Shown in pieces: positions 56,886 through 64,000 of a stretch of DNA of 64,000 nt. Below the pieces are notes generated by a model. The model saw only the letters and a program-made list of their open reading frames with translations, ran no database searches and was not told where the DNA came from. Within the stretch, counting starts at the first letter, position 1. The number at the start of each line of letters is the position of its first letter. The position numbers and the translations under genes are program-made. Origin of the DNA: Datisca glomerata (Eukaryota; Streptophyta; Magnoliopsida; Cucurbitales; Datiscaceae); contig QANY01000156.1 of assembly GCA_003255025.1 (NCBI GenBank), forward strand, positions 544,398 through 608,397, given 5' to 3'.

Positions 56886-57185
56886 AATAGGGGGTGGGGG
56901 AACTAGGCATAATTTGGGTAATTCCTCCTACATCACTGCTGGGGTAATTAAAAAGTTGACGTGACGTTTAATTACTAGTCACGTAATGCCACATCAGCAA
57001 ACCGTGATGAACCGTTAATATTTTTAAGCGGAGATCAAACAGAAGGTTTAACATGAATGCAAAACGTAACTGAAGGGTCTGCTTTACAAATATTTAAATT
57101 GTAGGACTTAAAATAAAAATTATCCCAAACTACAGGGGGAAAAGTTATAGTTTACCCTTCTTCTTTTGATTCTGAAATGAAAAAT

Positions 57186-58315
57186 AATGCGACATATTAA
57201 CAGAGCGTCTTCGTCAACAGGCCATCGTCGGAGAGGCTGACTGCTCGTGGGTAACCTTGTTGCTAGGGAACTTTGACTCTTGGAATCTCTGGTATGATTA
57301 TGGTAGGCTTTATTCCTCTTGATCCTGGAGGAAAAGAGGGAGATCCTGGCTAGAAGGGTTTTGATCGATTTTGAGCCAGGGCTTTTGGATTTTGATGAGG
57401 GTAACAAGGATTCTGTACTACTTAACTGGAATACTAATTCTAGGGTTCTAGTGACGAGTTGTGTTGATGTTTCTCCTTACTCAGATGGTTACCTTGTCTG
57501 AATCTATTAGTAAGGCTCTTTTTACTAAGTCTTTATTTTATCATTTAGACTCTGCTTTTCCTTCTTTGAGTTCGAGTAAGTTTAAAGGGAAGGTGAATAA
57601 TGTTTTTGCTACTCCTAAGGTGTAGAGATTACTTATCAGGTATTGGTTCCCTTGAATAAAGGGTATGGTAGTGTTAATTATGTTGTGGTTGGTGTTTCAG
57701 TAAGGAATCTGTGGGTATTATGCATAATCCTATTTATGTTAGTTTTGTTCAGGAAATTGAGAATATAGAGACCCCTGCCATAAATTCTCCCGTTGTTCTG
57801 AATACTCAGGGGAATAGAAGTTGGGCTGCTACTGTGAAAGCGAAATTAGAAGGCCTACTCCTATGAGTTATGCAAACCTGATAAGGTTGGGGGTGATATT
57901 GTAGTAAAGCTACCTAATCATCTGGTGAAGGAATGTTATCTGAAATGAGAATGTATTTTGGTTGGTTATTTTATTGATAAAAAACCTCATGTTCAACTGG
58001 TTAAACAGATTGTTCTAAAACTCTAGTCTAGAAGAGGTCTTGTGGATGTGGCAGCTGAGATTTTCTTTTTAGATTTGACTCTAAAGAGAAATTGTGACCA
58101 GTTTTTACTTAATGACCGCCATTGGCATATTGTAGGCAAGTCAAATTCTTAAAGCTTGGAAACCTAACCGTCTTGAAAGAGTATCCTTACTTGAGTGAAG
58201 TTGTAGAACATTCCCATGGAATTATGGTCATATGAGTGTCCTTGTAGAATTACGAGCACCATAGACATTCCTTTGTATGCTGATGCTTTGACTGAGAATT
58301 GCTCTGGAATCCCAT
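57186..58315 (+). pseudogene. LINE ORF1 remnant with DUF4283 domain
   Basis: Plus strand. A weakly recognised N-terminal part is followed by NRSWAATVKAKLEG (about 57,810-57,850), then SYANPDKVGGDIVVKLPNHL in shifting frames (about 57,865-57,925), the DUF4283 core with VGYFIDKKPHVQLVKQIV (about 57,960-58,015), SRRGLVDVA, RNCDQFLLNDRHWHIVGKS, and later MELWSYECPCRI-like and IPLYADALTENCSGIPS sequence up to 58,310. It stops at the junction with Copia-I. Known role: RNA-binding ORF1 protein of plant L1s. Confidence 0.75.
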
Positions 58316-60180
58316 CCATACCTCTTTTTTTCCTATAAATCCATTTACACCCTACGTGTTTTACCCTTTAAATAGGATCTACAAGTTTCCAGACCCTTTT
58401 CGAGTACATCGATTGTATCTCAACGTTCATGGCTTCTTGCCATAGATTTGCTTCAGGACAAGCCATGACCTATGAGTAGGAAACATGTTTATCATTATCC
58501 TTATCTAGAGACTGCTGTTAAGGAATCTCCACAAGACATATACCTATAGGGCTGTCGAACAACCCTCCCAACACGTCGAGGTTCCATAGGGTCTGGTCCT
58601 TGTTGTGGTTCTTCCATTATTGAATCAGAAACAGTTCCTGATTGGGGAGTCGATGTCCTCCCACTCAATAATTCCTCTAGCACAAGAGTTCTTCTCGGAT
58701 TCACACTTCTTATGTAGTCCTCTTCAAGAACGTGAATTCATGCTCATGAATGTTTTCTTGTCAGTTTGACTATAAAAGGTGTATCCCTTCGTTCCCTTGA
58801 GATATCCTACAAACAAGCATAATTCTGATCGACTTGTCAACATGTACGTCTTTGGTTTTAGAAATTGTGCTGGGCATCCTCATATTCTAAGGTGGTTCAC
58901 GGACGAATTTTGTCCATTCCCTCTTTTATATAGCGTACCAGGCACCGTCTTTGATAGAACTTGATTCTGAATGTATGCAATTGTTTTCAAAGTATATCCC
59001 CAGAACGAATTTGGGAGGGATGAGTAACTTATCATGGATCTAACCAAATCTAATAGAGTTCGATTCCTTCTCTCTGCACATAATTCTGTTATGGAGTGTC
59101 AGATGCTAGAAGTTGAGAAAAATACATTCTTCATTAAGAAAGTCTTTGAACTTTCCTAGCAAGTACTCTCCACCACGATCATATCGTAGCGTTTTGATTT
59201 GTTTCTCTAATTGCTTTTCAATCATAGTCTTGTACTCTTTGAAATTTTCAAAGGTTTCAGAGTTTTGGTGTATTAGATAAACATGTCCAAAACGTGAGTA
59301 TTCATAACCTCCTTTTGCTTGGATATTCAATGGCCCACATAGTACAAGTTCGAGGCATTGAATAGCTCTTTCACCCTTTGACGAAAAGGGTCTCTTGGTC
59401 ATATTTCCTTCTATACAGAATTCTAGTGATTCCACACTTAAAGCTTGCAATGAACCACCATTTGCAAGTCTTTTAATCCTATCCAGCTAATGTGGCCAAG
59501 ACGTAAGTGCAACAAATATGTTAGATCGGTTGAGTCAGACTTCAATCTTTTACTATCCATTTGTAAATCTGTATTTTCTTCAGTGTCACATATATTTGAA
59601 ACTATTAGTTTTACGTAAAATAGTTTATTTATCAAACGTGTAGTAGTAATTAAGCAGTCATTTTTAAAAATACCAATATCTTTATCAATAATATTCAAAC
59701 TGAATCCTTGCTCAATTAAACTAGCTACTGAAATAAGGTTCTTTCCAAAAACTAGGATATGATAAATATCACGTAAAATCATAAAAACTATTATCGAATG
59801 GAAATTTAATAGTTCCAACAGATACGACCGATATTAGTGCTCCATTTCCCCAACAGAAGTTGAACTCACCCTCGTCAAGCTTTCTAATTTCCCTAAACCC
59901 CTGCACAGAACAACATATATGGTTAATTACTACATAGTCTACAATCCATGAAAAAGTAGAGTCAGTCACAAAGCTGGCCTCAGTGACAAGTACTATACCT
60001 TCAGATCTTAACTTCTTGTGATAGTCTGGGCAGTTGCGTTTCTAATGGCTAGCGGCTCCACAATGATGACACTTTTGTTTCGACTTGTCCACTTTTGCGG
60101 TGCCCTTACCTTTTGCAGCTTTCGAGTTCTGCTTCTTAGCCTTCTTTAGACCTCTCTTGTATTTTTGTTGGCGCCAGAGT
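58316..60180 (-). pseudogene. Copia-I gag end, protease, integrase and RT start
   Basis: Minus strand from 60,180: a Lys-rich stretch, zinc knuckle KCHHCGAASH (then stop) KRNCPDY (about 60,080-60,030), protease region SFVTDSTFSWIVDYV (usual DSG altered to DYV, about 59,965-59,920), pre-integrase LRLGHISWIGLKDLQ (about 59,500), integrase with KMTKRPFSSKGERA-like sequence (about 59,405), a lost first catalytic Asp (LELVLCGPLN), DRGGEYL with the second Asp (about 59,180), and near 58,470-58,330 the RT start RVWKLVDPI and CKWIYRKK. Gag N-terminal part is deleted. Many stops. Confidence 0.87.
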
Positions 60181-60628
60181 TGGAAGGCTTGCTTTCAATA
60201 AAGTTTACCTAATCCCTATAGTTTTCAAAACCTTAAAGTTCCCTAAATAATAATTAGGAAACCGACAGCGGAGACGACAAGCAGCGGCGTGGGGGAGCAG
60301 GCGACAGCACGACGCTGCGGCAAGCGATGGTGACAACGGTGATGAATGATGACTTTTCTTGCAACGACAGATTTACATGGAATTTAAAGATACAAATTTT
60401 GAAAAAATTAAATTACGTCAAATCCTGTGCCTCAATTTTAGCGTACATCAATTCTAAATTTAAAAATAAACACCCAGAGCCAATCGATCATGATCCATTC
60501 ATAAAACACATTTAAACATGCTTTGAATCTACCATATAAAAAATTATATGCCAATATCACAACATCCATTGATACATACTTCTAACTACTAAATATGCAC
60601 AATCAAGAACCCAAGGCTCTGATAGCAA

Positions 60629-62002
60629 TGGTTGGATCGAGCTTTAAACATTTGAGGAAAAATAATGAACCACGAATGATTCGTGGGCAGGAAATAAATT
60701 TTTTTTTTTCACAGCAACTATTTAATCATATTAAATATAAAACCTTTTATGATCATGCATATTTAGATTGACGTATTTAAAAGATGTGGAAATCATATTA
60801 TACCTTTCTTGTATCGGATAAGTTATGACTTGGTGGAATCCTATTGATTGTCTTGCGTCATTCATTCTTCGTAGAACTTGAATTAATTAATTTCTTTTAT
60901 TTACTAATTATCCAATAATTAGAAAATAACAATTAATGAATTTTAACATTAATTTTTGCTCTTCACTACTTTAGTCAAGATACCCATCACATATGGGTTC
61001 GTGAAGTATACCTTGGTCCAAAACATATTTTTGGTCCAACTGGTGTTGTTTCTGATTCATGTTCTTATGAGCTACTGCTAAGATCGAATGTATCTACATG
61101 AATAAATCTATAGGATTCAAATAATCGGCGAATTTATCTTCATAAAATTCTGATCTACTTAATCATGATATCGTAAGACTCCACTATAGGTCCGATACTG
61201 AATCAACTTTTGATTCATGTGCGCTACATTTTCTGTTGGTGCAAATAAAGACTTTTTATTTCATGGTACCCAGTATATTTTGATATTTACCATTCGTGAA
61301 TATAAGTAGCAAGAGTAGGATGCAAAATTATCATTTTACTCATCTAGTTATTATTTATTTAACTCATTTATTGGGTGTAAACAAGAAAGACATAACATTA
61401 AATTGTCTCGCATAATTTACCCTGTCATATTCAATGATTCATTTTGTCGAGTAGTTGGATGGATTTATTTATTCACCCGCCCATCATTAAAACATAAAGT
61501 GATATTGTTGCATTTAGCAATCTCGCCATGAATTTCATATTTGTGAATCACGTAACTCCAACATAGTTGAATCATGATCTCAACAGTCGAGGTATTGTCC
61601 AGTAATTTGAACTCATTCCTTTGGCGTATCAAAGACCGCAAATAACTAAGTCAAGTTTTGTATTCACCTCAAGATTAAAGTAATCACGAAAATACCCTTA
61701 AGTTAGATAAACGAGTTTGCTGCAAACTAATTTTTTACTGGTCTATTCAACATGTTCCATAACATGTCTAGGTCAACCGTTAGAGTCTTCACTCTCATGC
61801 CCCAAGAACAACATCCTTTGTTCAACCTAATAGTCATAATCAGATTTGATTGCCTAGTTAATTCTAAGACTGCGAATAACATTTTAAACTATTCTAGAAA
61901 AACTTTCGTTCATTCATTAAATTCAGTAATATTAAATGTTTGAGAAATAAATAAATACAATAAATAGTTATTATATCCTACTTTATGGACATAATTCAAA
62001 CA
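60629..62002 (-). repeat. 5' LTR of Copia-I
   Basis: About 1.37 kb; matches 16,658-18,530 with conserved stretches such as ACATGTTCCATAACATGTCT and CCTTTCTTGTATCGGA. The left edge is fixed by the primer site and the right edge by transition to LINE sequence. Confidence 0.85.
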
Positions 62003-62326
62003 GTTTGCTGGTGGTATCACTAACCAGCTGTGGAATTTGTTGGGGGATTTTAAAGTTGTCAGATCTCCTGTTGAGAAGCTTGGTGGTAACATTGAATTAT
62101 CTGATGTCATGATTGATTTTGAATAGTGTTTACTTGCTTTAGCCATTGATGACTTGCTATACTTGTTATTTTCTGACTTGGTGAAACAAAAGAGACGAGC
62201 AATCTCATATCATGTAGAAGTAAGATAGATTTCTTGCAAATGATACTTGGTTTGTGAAGTTCCTAGTACTTATGCTCACTTCCCTAATGTTGGTGTATCT
62301 GATCATTCATCTGTTGAGGGGAAAAG
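62003..62326 (+). pseudogene. LINE ORF2 endonuclease fragment
   Basis: Plus strand reads LWNLLGDFKVVRSP, KLGGNIELSDVMIDFE, LALAIDDLLY, and YAHFPNVGVSDHSSV, a plant L1 endonuclease (GDFN altered to GDFK; catalytic SDH retained). It starts exactly at the Copia-I LTR edge and is the likely continuation of the ORF1 remnant at 57,186-58,315. Confidence 0.8.
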
Positions 62327-63697
62327 TGTTTGGATTATAGTTAGACTAGGCTTTGATAGTTTGATGTTCTGGGCATGCAAGCATCAATGTGAGAACTTCA
62401 ACGGAGGCTTTTGACTCTGGATTTCAATACCTTTGAACTTTCCTTCACCTCCTTTTGATAGACACTCATTATAGGTCTTGGCTTCATTACATATAAGTCA
62501 CTACGTGCTAAACTGATTGCTTTGTTAGAAATTTAATTGCACCATTGTCGTTTTCCTTATATCCAATGAAATATATTCCCTATTTCTACAAGTACGAAGT
62601 CTTTATAGATGGCTAGGAAGAGATTTGTATCAACTTTAGGTCACGGGCTTACCGAATTAAATAACAAAATTTTATAACTCAAACAAATACAAATATGGCC
62701 CTAATATTCCCGAACATTATTGACATCTCTTTACACAAGTTGAATTTTGCAAAGAAGATAACAATATCTTTAAGGCTGTGTTTTATGAAAAAATGAATTG
62801 AATGAATGAAATAATACAAAGAGAGCTCTTTATAGCCTAGATGAAAAAGGAATGAAAACAATTACAAAAGAATAACAAATAGGAGAGAGAAGATAGTAAT
62901 CACGAGTCCCTTGCATGGGAGAATCTCTTCAATTCATCAATCATTGGTTGATGAGATAGGTCAATCATTGGATGATGAGGTAAGCCAATCATTGGCTGCA
63001 TGGTGTCTAATTTTGTTGTGTGATAAACTTTACATGTTGGATTAATAAGATGATGATGTAGTGTTGTCAAGTGTAGCTGATATGTGTTGCCTTGTATGTG
63101 CTAAGGTGGTTATTGACTGTATGTCAATGTAGTATTTATCACTGCAACTATGTGTATTGATATATGAATGCTTAATACCCCCTTCAAGTGAGATGGGGAA
63201 GAGTGAACATGGAACTTGGAGCACATGATGGAAAACCGAGCATGAGCAAAAGGTTTTGTGGAAATGTCAGCTAGGTGTTTAGTGTGGGTACATAATGAAC
63301 CTCTAAAATCTTTGAAATGACTTTCTCTCAGAAAAATGGATGCCAACTTTGATGCGTTTAGTGCGTGAGTGATAAATTGGATTATAAGCAAGAGCATTGG
63401 CACTTCGATTGTCACACTAGAGAACATGTATGTGTCCAAATGAAAATGAAGCTCTTCGAGTAAAGACTCAACCAAGATATCATTAGTAGCTTGTGAAGAC
63501 AATTCAGGATACTCTAATTCAGCAGTGGACTTTGCTAGAACACTCAATTTCTTAGATTGCTAGGAAATGAGATTGCCTCATAGAAAAAGGCAGAGTGCCT
63601 TTAACTTATCTTAAGATCCTTTTGCCGACTTTTCTAATGATCACCTATAGGAGAAGAAAGAAATTGACTTGGCCTGTATAATATAATGTATAAAGAT
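62327..63697 (-). mobile_element. Ty1/copia 3' portion (Copia-J), homologous to Copia-H
   Basis: LTR-like 62,327-63,177 and RNase H, in the same orientation as Copia-H and sharing its left edge. Polypurine tract GAAGGGGG (plus 63,178-63,185). It ends at about 63,697 where a Gypsy fragment begins. Confidence 0.72.
63186..63547 (-). pseudogene. Copia-J RNase H end
   Basis: Minus-strand reading includes LAKSTAELEYPELSSQATND, ESLLEELHFHLD, and HTKHLADISTKPFAHARF, the RNase H C-terminal region with the ADILTKP-like motif typical of copia. Frameshifted between HFHLD and the TKHLAD part. Confidence 0.8.
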
Positions 63698-64000
63698 GAT
63701 TGGGTGGCTGTATGACTCCCAAGCAAAAAGTCGTATACTTGAAAAGTAGATGGGGTGATCAAGCGACCCTTCCTGTGCCAACATACATTCAATTGCATAG
63801 AGTGATGCTTCAGTATAAACATGAACTCCTTATTCCAATCTGGAAACTGAAGGATTAGGATGACAACAAACACTCATATGCATTCTTGACTAATTGTTTC
63901 ATTGTAAGCCCCTAGTTGCTCTTGCTTCATTCGGGGTATTGCACCCTTACTCAACATAAGGCCACTCACAATGGCACATATGGCAATATCCTCTGCATCT
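63698..64000 (-). pseudogene. Ty3/gypsy RNase H fragment at the window edge
   Basis: Minus strand: FPDWNKEF followed after a shift by VHVYTEASLYAIECMLAQEG and HPIYFSS, the gypsy RNase H signature (usually YTDAS...AIG..LAQ). The catalytic Asp reads Glu. It is truncated by Copia-J on the left and continues beyond the window. Confidence 0.65.

Larger units (their letters stand above)
55729..57157. mobile_element. Mutator-like element (Pack-MULE) with about 260-bp TIRs and 9-bp TSD
   Basis: Ends GGGTAAATTATAG at 55,729 and CTATAGTTTACCC-type at 57,157, with inverted repeats extending about 260-280 bp inward (to about 55,995 and from about 56,885). A perfect 9-bp duplication TTCTTCTTT flanks it (55,720-55,728 and 57,158-57,166), the length typical of Mutator. 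The element has no transposase. The interior holds two recognisable host gene fragments (SAUR and SPL) and a third exon-like piece, all minus strand. It is inserted in the RT of Copia-H. Confidence 0.93.
53617..57185 (-). mobile_element. Ty1/copia 3' portion (Copia-H), interrupted by a MULE
   Basis: LTR-like 53,617-54,481, then a G-rich polypurine tract (plus 54,482-54,489), then RNase H and RT on the minus strand. Copia-J (62,327-63,697) is homologous from the same left edge (GGAAAAGTGTTTGGATTATA). The RT is split at 55,728 by the MULE and resumes right of it for a few codons (about 57,158-57,185). The 5' half is missing. LTR limits are provisional. Confidence 0.75.
58316..62002 (-). mobile_element. 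Long-LTR Ty1/copia element (Copia-I), 3' part lost
   Basis: 5' LTR 60,629-62,002 (minus: starts TGTTTGAATTATG, ends GATCCAACC), primer site TTGCTATCAGAGCC (plus 60,615-60,628), leader 60,180-60,614, then zinc knuckle, protease, integrase and the first codons of RT, ending abruptly at 58,316 against LINE ORF1. Related to Copia-C at 16,281-18,530, whose LTR is longer by about 0.5 kb because of a deletion here after GTAGAACTT. Angela/Tork-like by integrase style (inference). Confidence 0.85.

Noticed and set aside
1..64000. CRISPR arrays, phage or bacterial operons, rRNA genes
   Set aside because: No spaced identical repeats of CRISPR type, no Shine-Dalgarno-linked gene clusters and no rRNA-like sequence were seen; everything recognised is plant nuclear.

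Overview
The window is nuclear DNA of a flowering plant, most likely a dicot. It is A+T-rich and intron-poor, packed with decayed and nested transposable elements typical of plants (Ty1/copia, Ty3/gypsy including an Athila-type element, L1-type LINEs with DUF4283, CACTA/EnSpm, and a Mutator-like element). The only recognisable cellular genes are an auxin-responsive SAUR gene and a small secreted proline-rich cell-wall protein gene that carries a premature stop. There are no operons, CRISPR arrays or prokaryotic signals. I cannot name the species. Layout: 0.2-0.8 kb SAUR gene (minus); 1.2-2.2 kb a segment that recurs, diverged, at 11.4-12.2 kb; 3.5-8.3 kb a decayed Copia (Copia-A) with TSD GAAAT and unusual TA..CT termini; 12.2-13.9 kb a Gypsy 5' fragment; 16.3-18.5 kb the 5' end of a long-LTR Copia (Copia-C, minus); 18.5-20.9 kb a LINE reverse transcriptase; 20.9-27.1 kb an element with inverted ends carrying exon-like sequence, split by a CACTA transposon (21,759-26,459, TSD TCT). 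From 27.6 to 38.8 kb lies a large LTR element with no gag or pol and three tandem arrays, itself hit by a young RE1-like Copia (Copia-E, 33,022-37,921, TSD AGCAC). The cell-wall gene is at 39.8-40.2 kb. From 40,842 to 52,575 a Gypsy element (TSD AATTG) has its protease-RT-RNase H block inverted in place and its gag split by an Athila-like element (45,467-52,136, TSD CATAT). From 53.6 to 64 kb there is a mosaic of minus-strand Copia pieces (H, I, J), a split LINE, a Gypsy RNase H scrap, and a Mutator-like element (55,729-57,157, 9-bp TSD) that has captured a SAUR gene end and the first exon of an SPL/SBP-box gene. How the parts work together: they mostly do not. The interest is the insertion history (which element interrupts which), the gene-capturing MULE, the in-place inversion, and transition-type decay. 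The SAUR gene is the only clearly intact host gene, and the RT-RNase H frame of Copia-E is the only long intact transposon frame. Boundaries with target-site duplications were read directly from the sequence; family and lineage names rest on recognised motifs and no database search was run.
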